A DNA stretch of 64,000 bases from Methanomassiliicoccaceae archaeon DOK (GCA_009911715.1 CP047880.1:1612001-1676000), one strand, 5' to 3'. Shown: positions 25,233 to 34,982, counted from the first letter of the stretch. Numbers and translations: made by a program. The notes: generated by a model not told the origin, from the letters alone.

Positions 25233-26232
25233 TGTCGAATCCAGGTTCTACACTCGCGACGGCGACGCGTACGTCTGCGGACTGTGCCCCCACGGATGCA
25301 GGCTCAGGCCGGGGCAGTACGGCAGGTGCGGGTCCCGGAGGGCCGACGAGGACATGCTGGTGGCGTATTCCTACGGAAAGGTGTCGTCCATAGCCGTAGA
25401 TCCCATCGAGAAGAAGCCGCTCTACCACTACAGACCGCGCTCGAGGTGCTTCTCGGTGGGGAGCGTCGGCTGCAACATGAGATGCAGACACTGCCAGAAC
25501 TATTCCATCTCCATGATGTCCTACGGCAAGAAGCGCACCACGTACGAGTCCCCGGAGGAGCTGGTGGCGATGTGCAGGCACGAGGGGCTCGACACCATCG
25601 CGTTCACCTACAACGAACCGGGTATCTGGTTCGAGTACATCATGGATGTCATGAGGGCCGACCCGGACCTGCATCTGGTGCTTGTGACCAACGGGTTCCT
25701 GAACGAGGAGCCCCTGAGGCAGCTCTGCGGGGTCGCCGACGCGATCAACCTGGACGTCAAAGGGTTCACCGAGGATTTCTACGGCAGGATATGCGAGGGG
25801 CGCCTCGCGGATGTGATGCGCTCGGCCCGCATCATCCGCGACGAAGGAGTCCACCTAGAGCTCACCTACCTCGTGATCCCGGGACACAACGACTCGGAGG
25901 ACGAGGTCGGATCGTTCTGCGGATGGGTCCGCGACGAACTCGGCGCGGACGTGCCCGTCCACTTCACCAGGTTCCATCCGGACTTCGAGATGATGGACGT
26001 CCCCATGACCCCTGTGGAGACTGTCATGAGATGCAGGGAGATCGGGATGGAGTGCGGGCTAGAGTACGTCTTCGTGGGGAACGTGGTCACCGAGCATGCG
26101 GACAACACATACTGCCCCGGTTGCGGGGCCATGCTCGTGAGCCGCCTGGGATACCTCGTGGACATCGTCGGCCTGGACGGCGACAGGTGCTCCTCCTGCG
26201 GACGCAGGATCCCCATCAGGCTCCGATCATAA
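25216..26232 (+). CDS. amrS: AmmeMemoRadiSam-system radical SAM enzyme
   Basis: 338 residues. N-terminal cysteine motif VCGLCPHGCRL, then GRCGSR, then the radical SAM cluster CNMRCRHC in SVGCNMRCRHCQNYSIS. Later motifs FTYNEPGIWFEY and VDVKGF-type NLDVKGFTEDFY are standard for AmrS (PflA-like). A C-terminal zinc ribbon (CPGCG, CSSCG) is present. Members occur with AmmeMemoRadiSam AmrA/AmrB proteins, which are not seen here. It overlaps the open ThiL frame. Confidence 0.9.
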   Translation: MANTERVESRFYTRDGDAYVCGLCPHGCRLRPGQYGRCGSRRADEDMLVAYSYGKVSSIAVDPIEKKPLYHYRPRSRCFSVGSVGCNMRCRHCQNYSISMMSYGKKRTTYESPEELVAMCRHEGLDTIAFTYNEPGIWFEYIMDVMRADPDLHLVLVTNGFLNEEPLRQLCGVADAINLDVKGFTEDFYGRICEGRLADVMRSARIIRDEGVHLELTYLVIPGHNDSEDEVGSFCGWVRDELGADVPVHFTRFHPDFEMMDVPMTPVETVMRCREIGMECGLEYVFVGNVVTEHADNTYCPGCGAMLVSRLGYLVDIVGLDGDRCSSCGRRIPIRLRS

Positions 26233-27073
26233 GTGCCAAAGGACTCCCCAGAACCGTTGTGACGGCGAAAGCCGCCGCCAGCGGGAGGATAAACGGTATC
26301 ATCGGCGTGACGCGTACGTCGGCGACTCCCGCCGCCTCCAGAGCGTCCAGCACATCCCCCTTGTCGAGACAGCGGCAACATTGGACGGTTCCCTTCTCCC
26401 CGAAACGCTCGGCCGGCCACACGTGCGCGTCCCTGGCCTCCTGAACTGGCATTGAGTATGTGGTCAGCATGCGGCGTCCGAAGCAGCGTCTGCGAACGTT
26501 GACCGAGAGCACCCATATCGCACAGGCCATCGACAGCACAAGGCCGACCACTAAGGTCGAGACCGCCGGACTGAATATCAGCGATTCAGGGTATGCGACA
26601 TCCCAGATTGCAGGGGTCCACGGAGTCTCAGGGTACACGGGGAACGCAAGTGCCAGCGTCATGAGGCACTTGGCATCGGCACCACCCTGCAGGAGCCCGA
26701 CCAGATACATCCCGTAGAACAAGAAGAACACCACGGCCGATGCGAGACCCGCCGTCGCGAAGGGATCCCCCGACTCCACTGTGAGGGGGACCGCGTAGAA
26801 GACGAGTGCCGCAATGACCATGGACGCCCGAACCAGTGCCGGCGGATCGGTCAGCATGTACGTCGTCAGGAGGACCGCACCTACTACGAGGCAGACCGCT
26901 GCGCACACCCCCGCCTCATCGAGGCAGGACAGGGAGCACAGGACCGAACCGAGCACGCCGATGACCGCCCAGTGCCAATCCGGTACCTCGCGGGTCCTGA
27001 CATCGCATACCGCCCCGTGGACCAGGACGAACGCCGGGACGAGTACCCACATCAGAGTTAGAACGGCCTCCAT
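26216..27073 (-). CDS. A24-type prepilin/preflagellin peptidase
   Basis: 285 residues from ATG 27073; a slightly longer N-terminus is possible. About six membrane helices. The two catalytic aspartates are in DVRTREVPDW (first) and GGADAKCLM (the GxGD motif in its G-A-D form). The order matches archaeal FlaK/EppA-like aspartic peptidases that process class III signal peptides of pili or archaella. A cytoplasmic loop and an extra pair of helices follow. The 3' end overlaps amrS by 17 bp. No pilin gene is next to it. Confidence 0.85.
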   Translation of the reverse strand: MEAVLTLMWVLVPAFVLVHGAVCDVRTREVPDWHWAVIGVLGSVLCSLSCLDEAGVCAAVCLVVGAVLLTTYMLTDPPALVRASMVIAALVFYAVPLTVESGDPFATAGLASAVVFFLFYGMYLVGLLQGGADAKCLMTLALAFPVYPETPWTPAIWDVAYPESLIFSPAVSTLVVGLVLSMACAIWVLSVNVRRRCFGRRMLTTYSMPVQEARDAHVWPAERFGEKGTVQCCRCLDKGDVLDALEAAGVADVRVTPMIPFILPLAAAFAVTTVLGSPLALMIGA

Positions 27074-27205
27074 GAAGGGCCGACACACCAGGATTCTTAA
27101 AACCATCGCATTGGAATCATTGTAACGAGACAAATCCGCGATTTCCTGCGGGATAGCTCGGCATTTTCACAACTTGTTTAAATACAACCTGTAAATGCGA
27201 ATAGC

Positions 27206-28837
27206 ATGGATGTCAGGAGGACCACGTACGTTCTGCTGCTGGTGCTCATGCTGTCGGTAGCCGTGCCCGTCGCGATGGGTGGAGACAGCGATGCGGCAGA
27301 GCAGAGCGATGTCATAGTCAATGTCGACGGGAGCGGGGATTCCATCACCCTGGACATGGAAAGTGGCACGTCCAAGACCGCGACGCTGTACATCACCAAC
27401 AACTCGGACAGCTACCTCAGCCTGGACGTTCCGACGTACGATTCCGACCTGATATTGAGCAGCGCCAAAATCACCGTCAACGGGGCCGAGTCGAACCTCA
27501 TCTACCCCAAAGGAGACTCGGACGGCAGGCACATCGCCGTGGTGACCATCACGGTCTCGGTCGACCGCCTGACGGACACCCAGACCGTGGAAGGAAATCT
27601 GACTCTCAGGTTCACGGACGTGACAGTCGAATCGACCGACGGAAGCAACGTCTTCGAACGCCAGGTGCCGTTCACGGTCAACGTCAACTCCGTCTACACA
27701 TCGGAAGGTTCCTACAACCAGTTCTTCGGCCTGTTCCCGAACACACTCCCTGCGCCCCTCAACGAACCGTGGTTCACCGCCGTGGTCACACTCGTCCTCT
27801 GGATCGTCATAACGATCGTGGTGTGCGAACTGGTCATACCTCAGCTCACCAAGATCGTCGGGTCCAGAAAGACCGCGACAGAGAAGAAGAAGCTCACCCA
27901 GACCCTCACCAAGACGATCTCGGTCCTGATGTTCGTCGTGGCTGTGAACGAGTGCCTGAACATCATCGGCACCAGCGCGGAGATCATGAGCATGGTGTCC
28001 ACGTGGTCGCTGGTCCTCTACGTCCTGATCGGTTCGGTCCTCGCCTGGCAGGTCTACATATTCCTCGTCACGGCCATCATCAACGGTCTGGACGACGCCG
28101 TGGATGTGGACGGCATAGACTCGTCCCTCATCCCCCTGTTCAGGCTCATAGGGAAGGTCGTCATCTGTGTGCTCGCCGCGACCATCATCCTCGCGGCGTT
28201 CGGAGTGGACCTCGCGGGCATCATGGTCAGCGCCGGCGTCATCACGCTGGGAATCACCTTCGGAGCGCAGGAGATCATCAGCCAGTTCTTCTCCGGAATC
28301 GTCCTGCTGTCCACGAGACCGTTCAAGAAGGGCGACTACATCAGCCTGAACGGCACGACGTACATCGTCCACAAGGTCAGGATCATGTACACGGAGTTCG
28401 AGAACTGGGACAGGGACCAGATCGTGACCATGCCCAACAACGCCGTCACCTCGGCGACGATGATCAACTACACCAAGGGGGACCCCCGCACCAGGATCTT
28501 CATCTACGTGTCGGTGGCGTACGACGCGGACCTGACCCTCGCGAAGGAGCTCATGATCAAGGCCGCCAACATGCACCCCCATGTGATAAAGGACAAGAGC
28601 TGCGTCCCGCCGAACACCAGGCTCACCAACTTCCTGGACTCCGGCATCGAGTACAGGCTGGCATGCTACGTCGACGACTACGACCTCAGCGCCCACTACG
28701 CCGGCCAGATCCGCGAGATCATATACAAGCTGTTCAAGGACAACGGCGTGGAGATCCCGTACAACAGGCTCCAGATCGACATCCTGAGCGACTGCGACGG
28801 CAAGAAGAGACCGGACGACAAGACCCCGGACGACTGA
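27206..28837 (+). CDS. MscS-family mechanosensitive channel with extracytoplasmic domain
   Basis: 543 residues. A signal peptide (YVLLLVLMLSVAVPVAMG) precedes a beta-rich outside domain (about residues 30-180), then four to five membrane helices, the pore helix (AGIMVSAGVITLGITFGAQEI in part; SQFFSGIVLL), and the cytoplasmic MscS beta/alpha cage (FKKGDYISLNG, VTMPNNAVTSATMINYT). It ends with an acidic/basic tail. It should open under membrane tension to release solutes. A TATA-like TTTAAATA is at about 27177-27184. Possible functional link to the two antiporters is only thematic. Confidence 0.88.
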   Translation: MDVRRTTYVLLLVLMLSVAVPVAMGGDSDAAEQSDVIVNVDGSGDSITLDMESGTSKTATLYITNNSDSYLSLDVPTYDSDLILSSAKITVNGAESNLIYPKGDSDGRHIAVVTITVSVDRLTDTQTVEGNLTLRFTDVTVESTDGSNVFERQVPFTVNVNSVYTSEGSYNQFFGLFPNTLPAPLNEPWFTAVVTLVLWIVITIVVCELVIPQLTKIVGSRKTATEKKKLTQTLTKTISVLMFVVAVNECLNIIGTSAEIMSMVSTWSLVLYVLIGSVLAWQVYIFLVTAIINGLDDAVDVDGIDSSLIPLFRLIGKVVICVLAATIILAAFGVDLAGIMVSAGVITLGITFGAQEIISQFFSGIVLLSTRPFKKGDYISLNGTTYIVHKVRIMYTEFENWDRDQIVTMPNNAVTSATMINYTKGDPRTRIFIYVSVAYDADLTLAKELMIKAANMHPHVIKDKSCVPPNTRLTNFLDSGIEYRLACYVDDYDLSAHYAGQIREIIYKLFKDNGVEIPYNRLQIDILSDCDGKKRPDDKTPDD

Positions 28838-28935
28838 CCGTCCTCTGCGGATTCCGCAGAACGCTGAAACCGTTTACCCCCTTTTCCCCTACGGATTCTG
28901 TGAAATCCGCCCACGAGACCACGGATTCCTACAGT

Positions 28936-28945
28936 TTATATAATA
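28936..28945 (+). promoter_or_regulatory. TATA box of the lysine operon
   Basis: TTTATATAAT, about 50 bp before the Lrp-type gene. The expected start of transcription is near 28965, leaving a leader of about 25 bases with a G-rich ribosome site (ATGCGGGGG) before ATG 28990. Confidence 0.5.
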
Positions 28946-28989
28946 TCAAAGAATGCCAGCAACCATAGCCGAAAGGATGCGGGGGTTTT

Positions 28990-29412
28990 ATGATAGACAA
29001 CCTTGACAAGAGGATCATCGAGATAATGAAGAAGGACTCCAGATGCCCCTTCGTCGAGATAGCCAACCAGCTTGGGGTCTCCGAAGGCACCGTCCGCAGC
29101 AGGGTGCACAGGATGACCGAGGAGGGCATCATCCGCGGGTTCACGATCAAGACCAGTTCCCGCAACGTGAAGGCGCTGGTGGAGATCCGCATCGACGTCA
29201 ACACCGACACCCAGGAGATCGCCAAAGAACTGGCGGGCTACGACGGTGTCACCGAAGTCTTCGAGGTTACCGGCGACCAGGACATCATCGCCATCGTCGA
29301 CGTCGAATCATCCCAGCATCTCAACGACATCATAGAGAGGGTGAGGCGCTACGACAACATCCTCAGCACGAGGACCCGCCTCATTCTCAAGGAGCATTTC
29401 GGGGAGGCATGA
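28990..29412 (+). CDS. Lrp/AsnC-family regulator, first gene of the lysine operon
   Basis: 140 residues. N-terminal helix-turn-helix: DKRIIEIMKKDSRCPFVEIANQLGVSEG, TVRSRVHRMTEEGII. C-terminal RAM effector domain: VKALVEIRIDV, VTEVFEVTGDQDIIAIVDV, ILSTRTRLILKEHF. The position directly before dapA (1 bp gap) suggests it senses lysine or diaminopimelate and controls this operon, like LysM in other archaea. This is inferred from place, not from ligand residues. Confidence 0.9.
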   Translation: MIDNLDKRIIEIMKKDSRCPFVEIANQLGVSEGTVRSRVHRMTEEGIIRGFTIKTSSRNVKALVEIRIDVNTDTQEIAKELAGYDGVTEVFEVTGDQDIIAIVDVESSQHLNDIIERVRRYDNILSTRTRLILKEHFGEA

Positions 29413-29413
29413 C

Positions 29414-30286
29414 ATGTTCGCAGGCACAGGAACCGCACTTATCACCCCGTTCACCAGGGACGGGCAGGTAGACGAGGAATCCCTCAGGAGGCTGGTCAAC
29501 TTCCAGGAGGACAACGGTGTGAACACCCTTGTCCCCTGCGGATCGACCGGGGAGTCGGCTATGCTCAGCCACGAGGAGCACCTCAGGGTCATCAGCATAG
29601 TCAGGGACGAGGCCAAGAAGGCGAAGGTCCTCGCAGGGGCAGGGAGCAACTGCACCACCGAGGCGGTGGGCCTCAGCAAGAGCGCCGAGGACATCGGCGC
29701 GGACGGGATCCTGTCCATATCCCCCTACTACGTCAAGCCCACGCAGGAGGGGATCTACCAGCATTACAAGGCCATCGAGGAGGCCATCGACATCCCCATC
29801 GTCGTGTACAACATCCCCGGCAGGACCGGATCCAACATCACCGTCGACACGATGCTGAGGCTCGCTGAGCTGGACGGGATCGTCGGTGTGAAGGAGGCCA
29901 GCGGCAACATGTCCCAGATCCAGAACATCATCGCCAGGAGGCCCGACGGATTCGAGGTGCTGTCCGGCGACGACAGCATCACCCTCGCCCTCATGAGCAT
30001 GGGCGCCGACGGCGTGATCTCCGTGACGTCCAACTGCTGTCCCGGCCTGGTGTCCGAGATGGTCCGCAACGCCCAGTCGGACAAGTTCGAGATCGCCAAA
30101 TCCATCCACAACAAGCTCCTCCCGATCTTCGGAGCACTGTTCTGCGAGTCCAACCCCATCCCAATCAAGTACGTCATGGGCATCATGGGCTACGGCAACG
30201 GAAGCCCCAGGCTCCCGCTCACGCCGCTGTCGGAAAGCGGCAGGGCGATCCTGGACCCCATCCTGAAGGACCTCGGGATAGCATGA
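29414..30286 (+). CDS. dapA: 4-hydroxy-tetrahydrodipicolinate synthase
   Basis: 290 residues, class I aldolase condensing pyruvate with aspartate semialdehyde. Motifs: GTALITPFT, PCGSTGESAMLSHEEH, the proton-relay Tyr in VVYNIPGRTGSNI, the Schiff-base Lys in GVKEASGN, and SGDDSITL. Normal length, first enzyme of the lysine branch. It follows the Lrp gene by 1 bp. Confidence 0.96.
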   Translation: MFAGTGTALITPFTRDGQVDEESLRRLVNFQEDNGVNTLVPCGSTGESAMLSHEEHLRVISIVRDEAKKAKVLAGAGSNCTTEAVGLSKSAEDIGADGILSISPYYVKPTQEGIYQHYKAIEEAIDIPIVVYNIPGRTGSNITVDTMLRLAELDGIVGVKEASGNMSQIQNIIARRPDGFEVLSGDDSITLALMSMGADGVISVTSNCCPGLVSEMVRNAQSDKFEIAKSIHNKLLPIFGALFCESNPIPIKYVMGIMGYGNGSPRLPLTPLSESGRAILDPILKDLGIA

Positions 30287-30368
30287 GCGTCCTCGGCGTC
30301 GCTGACGACGGACGGACCGCCGCCCCCCAACCCATTTCCCATCGCATCTACAACGAGGTGATTCAATC

Positions 30369-31724
30369 ATGATCACAGTAATGAAGTTCGGCGGCACCAG
30401 CGTGGGCTCCGCCGAGGCCCTCAAGAGGGTGGCGAACATCGTCGCCGACAAGGAGGGCGAGAAGGTCGTGGTCGTCTCCGCCATGTCCGGGATAACCAAC
30501 TACCTCGTCAGCATCGTGGACAACCCACTGACCGACCTGGACGGGATCCTGGAGCAGTTCGCCACCAAGCACCTGGCGACCGCCGCCCAGCTGTTCGAGG
30601 GCGAGACCCTGGACGAGTTCAGGAGCGAGTTCGAGGCCAGGATGGCCGGCCTCAGGGCCGCCATCGAGGCGGACAGGGACGACCCGTTCTACGGGGACGC
30701 CGTGGTGTCCCAGGGCGAGAGGTTCTCCTCCCTGCTCCTGGCGTACGTCCTGAGGTCGATGGGCCACAAGTCGGTGGCTCTCACGTCAGAGGACGCCGGC
30801 ATCGTGGCGGTCGGACAGCCCATGTCGGGCTCCGCGGACCTGCTGAACACCGCCACCGGCATGACCATGAAGGTCAAGCCCCTGCTGGCCATGGGCGTCA
30901 TCCCCATAATAACCGGGTTCTACGGCGTCAACTCCCAGAAGAGGCCCCTGACGTTCGGCAGGGGTGGATCGGACTACTCCGCTGCGGTCGTCGCCAACGC
31001 CATCGACGCCGACATGCTGGAGATCTGGACGGATGTCGACGGCTTCATGTCGGCCGACCCCAGGATTATCCCCGACGCCGTGAAGATCGACGAGATGAAC
31101 TTCGGCGAGGCGGCCGAGCTGGCATACTTCGGAGCCAAGGTCCTGCACCCCAGGACCATCGAGCCCGTGAGGCTCAAGCACATCCCCTTGAAGGTCAAGA
31201 ACTCCTTCAAGCCGGACGAGCCCGGCACCCTGATCCACCACCTCAGGAAGTCCAAGAACGAGCTCCTGAGGAGCGTCGCGGCGAAGACCGACCTGTCGAT
31301 CATCACCATAAGCTCCGCGGAGATCGCATACAGGCCCGCGATGGTCGCCAGGATCATCGAGAAGATCGCCGAGATCAACGTCATCATCTACTCCATATCC
31401 ACGTCCCTGTCCACCGTGGCCTTCCTGGTCCACAACAACGACGTGAAGATCACACTCAGGCAGCTCAACGGCCTGAGCGGGGGCGACATCGAGAGGATAG
31501 ACGTGAAGAACAACGTGGCGCTCATCTGCGCCGTCGGGGACAACCTCCTCGACAAGTGCGGCGTTTCCGGGGACATATTCTCCGCCGTGAAGGAGGCGGA
31601 GGCCAACGTGGAGATGATCTCCGAAGGGGCGTCCGACGTGTCGCTCAACTTCGTCGTCCCGATGAACAAGGTCGTCGAAGTGGTGAAGATACTGCATGAC
31701 AAGTACATCGGTGTGATTGAATGA
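30369..31724 (+). CDS. lysC: aspartate kinase
   Basis: 451 residues. Kinase motifs: MKFGGTSVGSAEALKRVA at the start, VVVSAMSGITNYLV, GFYGVN, the aspartate-binding FGRGGSDYSAAVVA, and LEIWTDVDGFMSADPR. The C-terminal third has two ACT domains (ITISSAEIAYRPAMVARI and NVALICAVGDNLLDKCGV), the usual site of feedback inhibition, probably by lysine given the operon. It overlaps lysA by 4 bp (ATGA). Confidence 0.95.
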   Translation: MITVMKFGGTSVGSAEALKRVANIVADKEGEKVVVVSAMSGITNYLVSIVDNPLTDLDGILEQFATKHLATAAQLFEGETLDEFRSEFEARMAGLRAAIEADRDDPFYGDAVVSQGERFSSLLLAYVLRSMGHKSVALTSEDAGIVAVGQPMSGSADLLNTATGMTMKVKPLLAMGVIPIITGFYGVNSQKRPLTFGRGGSDYSAAVVANAIDADMLEIWTDVDGFMSADPRIIPDAVKIDEMNFGEAAELAYFGAKVLHPRTIEPVRLKHIPLKVKNSFKPDEPGTLIHHLRKSKNELLRSVAAKTDLSIITISSAEIAYRPAMVARIIEKIAEINVIIYSISTSLSTVAFLVHNNDVKITLRQLNGLSGGDIERIDVKNNVALICAVGDNLLDKCGVSGDIFSAVKEAEANVEMISEGASDVSLNFVVPMNKVVEVVKILHDKYIGVIE

Positions 31725-32980
31725 TGAGGGAATTCGAGGGAAAGGACGGGGTCATGATGATCGGCGGCAAGTCCGCCGTGGAGATAGCCGAGGAGTTCGG
31801 CACCCCCGTGTACGTCACTGACGAGCAGAGGCTCAGAGAGAACTACAGGCGCATCTACGGCGCCTTCTCCAGGTTTATGGACACCAGGATCCACTACGCC
31901 TGCAAGGCGAACACCAACCTGGCGATCCTCAAGATCCTGGAGCAGGAGGGCTCCGGCATCGACGCGGTCTCCATCGGGGAGGTCAAGAGCTGCCTGAAGG
32001 CCGGATACACCCCGGACAGGATCATGTACACCGGAGTCAACGTCAGCGACGCCGAGCTCAAGGCCGTCTCCGACCTGGGGGTCATGATCAACCTGGACTC
32101 CGTCTCCGAGATGGAGAGGCTCGCGGACATCGCCCCGGGCACAGACGTGTCCTTCAGGGTGACGCCCGGGGTCGGCTCGGGCCACAGCGCCAAGGTCATC
32201 ACCGGGTCCAAGGGTGCCAAGTTCGGCATCCCCCTGGACGAGGTCATAAACACGTACGCCAGGGCCAAGGACCTCGGGTTCAACATCAAGGGGATCCACG
32301 CCCACATAGGCTCCGGCGGACAGGTCGTCGAGCCGTTCATGGACATGATGGAGGTGCTCATCGAGCTGGTCAACGAGATCCAGAGCATCGGTATCGACCT
32401 GGAATTCATCGACATGGGCGGAGGCATCGGCGTGCCCTACAAGCCCCAGGAGGAGGAGATGGACGTGGAGGAGCTGGCATCCAACCTCACGGCGATGATA
32501 GAAGAGGAGACGGACATCAAGACCCTGATCCTCGAGCCCGGAAGGTACATCGTCTGCGACACCACGGTTCTGCTCACCAGGGTGAACGACGTCAAGGACG
32601 CCGGAACCAAGAAGTACGTCGGCTGCGACGCCGGGTTCAACACGCTGATCAGACCCGCCATGTACGACTCGTACCACTACGTGGCCCTGGCCAACAAGTT
32701 CGGCAAGGCCTGCACCGACAAGTACGACGTCGTGGGGCCGATCTGCGAGTCCGGCGACTACCTCGCCCACGACAGGGTCCTGCCCGACCCGCACGAGGGT
32801 GACCTGGTCGCCGTGTACAACGCGGGCGCCTACGGCTTCTCCATGTCCAGCAACTACAACTCCCGCCCCCTGTGCGCAGAGGTCCTCGTCAACGACGGCA
32901 AGGCGGAGCTCATCCGCGAGGCCGAGACCGAGGAGGAGCAGTGGAGGCACCAGATCATCCCCGAGAGGCTTCTGAGATGA
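31721..32980 (+). CDS. lysA: diaminopimelate decarboxylase
   Basis: 419 residues, PLP enzyme making lysine from meso-diaminopimelate. The PLP Lys is in HYACKANTNLAILK. Gly-rich phosphate site EFIDMGGGIGVPY; EPGRYIV; the active-site Cys region VVGPICESGDYLA; and AGAYGFSMSSNYNSRP. Start and stop overlap its neighbours (ATGA on both sides), so the operon is tightly coupled. Confidence 0.96.
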   Translation: MMREFEGKDGVMMIGGKSAVEIAEEFGTPVYVTDEQRLRENYRRIYGAFSRFMDTRIHYACKANTNLAILKILEQEGSGIDAVSIGEVKSCLKAGYTPDRIMYTGVNVSDAELKAVSDLGVMINLDSVSEMERLADIAPGTDVSFRVTPGVGSGHSAKVITGSKGAKFGIPLDEVINTYARAKDLGFNIKGIHAHIGSGGQVVEPFMDMMEVLIELVNEIQSIGIDLEFIDMGGGIGVPYKPQEEEMDVEELASNLTAMIEEETDIKTLILEPGRYIVCDTTVLLTRVNDVKDAGTKKYVGCDAGFNTLIRPAMYDSYHYVALANKFGKACTDKYDVVGPICESGDYLAHDRVLPDPHEGDLVAVYNAGAYGFSMSSNYNSRPLCAEVLVNDGKAELIREAETEEEQWRHQIIPERLLR

Positions 32981-33810
32981 GGTTCTGGAAGTACCACGGC
33001 CTGGGCAACGACTTCATCCTGATCGACGGGACGAAGGGAGGGGTCGTCATCGACTCGGGATGGTGCGAGGCGATGTGCGACCGCCACTTCGGCATCGGAG
33101 CGGACGGCGTCCTCTACGTCATGCCCGGCGAGGGTACCGACATCACGATGCGCATCATCAACGCCGACGGAAGCGAGGCGGAGATGTGCGGCAACGGGAT
33201 CAGATGCGTCGCCAAGTACGCCTACGACAAGGGCCTGGTGGACCGGACGGTGTTCTCGATTCACACGCTAGCCGGCGACCTCGAGGCCACCGTCACACTG
33301 GAGGACGGCGAGGTCGGGACCGTCAGGATCAACATGGGTGCGCCCATCCTCGACGGGAGGAAGGTCCCCGTGGACTTCGACGGAAGGTTCATCGACCAGC
33401 CCTTCGAGGCCGACGGCGTGAGGTTCAGGGCCAACGCCGTATCGATGGGCAACCCCCACTTCATCACCTTCACCGAGATGGACGACGGGACCGTCGACAG
33501 GCTCGGGCCGGTGCTGGAGTGCCACCCGTTCTTCCCCCGCAAGACCAACGTGGAGTTCTGCAGGGTCGAGGACGGAAAGATATACATACGCGTTTACGAG
33601 AGGGGAGCCGCATGGACCCTCGCCTGCGGGACGGGGGCGTGCGCCAGCACCACCGCGGCGGCCCTCAACGGACTGGTCCCGTTCGGCGTGCCCGTGGACG
33701 TCCACCTGCCGGGCGGATGGCTCAAGATAACCGTGGACAAGGATCTCGGATACGTCCTCATGGAGGGGCCGGCGGAGCTGGTCTTCGAGGGCGAGACGGA
33801 GGCGATATGA
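32977..33810 (+). CDS. dapF: diaminopimelate epimerase
   Basis: 277 residues from ATG 32977, overlapping the lysA stop. Converts LL- to meso-diaminopimelate without cofactor. The two catalytic cysteines are in AEMCGNGIRC and ACGTGACAS. Also KYHGLGNDFILID at the N-terminus and MGNPHFI in the middle. Length is standard. Confidence 0.96.
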   Translation: MRFWKYHGLGNDFILIDGTKGGVVIDSGWCEAMCDRHFGIGADGVLYVMPGEGTDITMRIINADGSEAEMCGNGIRCVAKYAYDKGLVDRTVFSIHTLAGDLEATVTLEDGEVGTVRINMGAPILDGRKVPVDFDGRFIDQPFEADGVRFRANAVSMGNPHFITFTEMDDGTVDRLGPVLECHPFFPRKTNVEFCRVEDGKIYIRVYERGAAWTLACGTGACASTTAAALNGLVPFGVPVDVHLPGGWLKITVDKDLGYVLMEGPAELVFEGETEAI

Positions 33811-34973
33811 TGACTACTTTCGAACAGGCAGATAGACTGAAACAGATCCCCCCGTACCTCTTCGTCAGGCTGGAGAAGCTCTCCGCCGAGAAGAGGGCGG
33901 CTGGATGGGACATGATCGACTTCGGCATCGGAGACCCCGACCTGCCCACCCCCGACTGCATCGTTGAGGAGATGTGCAGACAGGCCGGAGTCAACGAGAA
34001 CCAGAAGTACTCCTCTTCCCAGGGGGAGAAGGACCTCAGGAGGGCCGTCGCGGCCTGGTACAAGAAGAGGTTCGGCCTGGACATCGACCCCGACACCCAG
34101 GTGTGCATCACCATCGGATCCAAGGAAGGGATCTTCAACATCGCCCAGGCGTTCGTGAACGCCGGGGAGACCATCATCGCGCCCTCGCCCGGATACCCCG
34201 TGTACTCCGGGGCGGCCACCATCTTCAACGAGGCCAAATGCGTGAAGGTCCCCCTGAGGGCCGAGAAGAACTGGCTCCTGGACGTGGACGAGTGCCCGAA
34301 GGATGCCAGGATGCTGTACATCAACTACCCGAACAACCCCACCGGCGCCACATGCGACCTCGACTACCTGAAAAAGGTCTACGACTGGTGCCAGGAGAAC
34401 GGGACCATCCTGTGCTACGACGCCGCCTACTCCGAGATGTGCTACGACGGATACCAGGCGCCGTCCATCCTGCAGGTGGGCCCCGACGCCATCGAGTTCG
34501 GGTCGTTCTCCAAGACGTTCAACATGACCGGGTTCAGACTCGGATACGCGGTCGGACACCCCGACCTCATCGCCGGACTGACCAAGTGCAAGGGCCAGAC
34601 CGACTCCGGAGCCCCCATCTTCATCCAGAAGGCCGGCATCAAGGCCCTGGAGATGTACGGGGACGACGGAAAGGCCCCCAAGGCCATCGCCGACAACATG
34701 GCGATCTACGCCGAGAGGAGGAAGGTCCTCGTCGAGGGGCTCAGGAAGCTCGGATACGACGTCGTCATGCCCAAGGGCACGTTCTACGTCTGGTTCAACT
34801 GCGGTATGTCCTCCGCGGAGTTCACCCAGAAGATGATCGACATCGGTGTGATCGTCACCCCCGGATCTGGATTCGGCGAGAGCGCCGACGGATACATCAG
34901 AATGACCGTCACCGAGCCCGTCGAGCGCATCAGGATCGCGCTCGAGAGGATGGAGCGCGGCTCCTACCAGTGA
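33807..34973 (+). CDS. dapL: LL-diaminopimelate aminotransferase
   Basis: 388 residues, class I PLP aminotransferase converting tetrahydrodipicolinate directly to LL-DAP with glutamate. Motifs: FGIGDPDLPTPDCIVEEM, KYSSSQGEKDLRRAVA, YINYPNNPTGA, YDAAYSEMCYDG, and the PLP Lys in SFSKTFNMTGFRLGYA. This is the DapL route known from methanogens and some bacteria, avoiding succinylated intermediates. The start overlaps the dapF stop. A strong hairpin follows 10 bp after the stop. Confidence 0.94.
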   Translation: MMTTFEQADRLKQIPPYLFVRLEKLSAEKRAAGWDMIDFGIGDPDLPTPDCIVEEMCRQAGVNENQKYSSSQGEKDLRRAVAAWYKKRFGLDIDPDTQVCITIGSKEGIFNIAQAFVNAGETIIAPSPGYPVYSGAATIFNEAKCVKVPLRAEKNWLLDVDECPKDARMLYINYPNNPTGATCDLDYLKKVYDWCQENGTILCYDAAYSEMCYDGYQAPSILQVGPDAIEFGSFSKTFNMTGFRLGYAVGHPDLIAGLTKCKGQTDSGAPIFIQKAGIKALEMYGDDGKAPKAIADNMAIYAERRKVLVEGLRKLGYDVVMPKGTFYVWFNCGMSSAEFTQKMIDIGVIVTPGSGFGESADGYIRMTVTEPVERIRIALERMERGSYQ

Positions 34974-34982
34974 CCTTAAAAG

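Noticed and set aside
28838-28989. Possible lysine riboswitch before the lysine operon
   Set aside because: The leader is only about 25 bases and shows no L-box-like structure; control by the Lrp protein is more plausible.
33060-33806. N-terminal extension of the dapL frame through dapF
   Set aside because: Arg/Gly-rich nonsense in the wrong frame of dapF; DapL homology begins at 33807.
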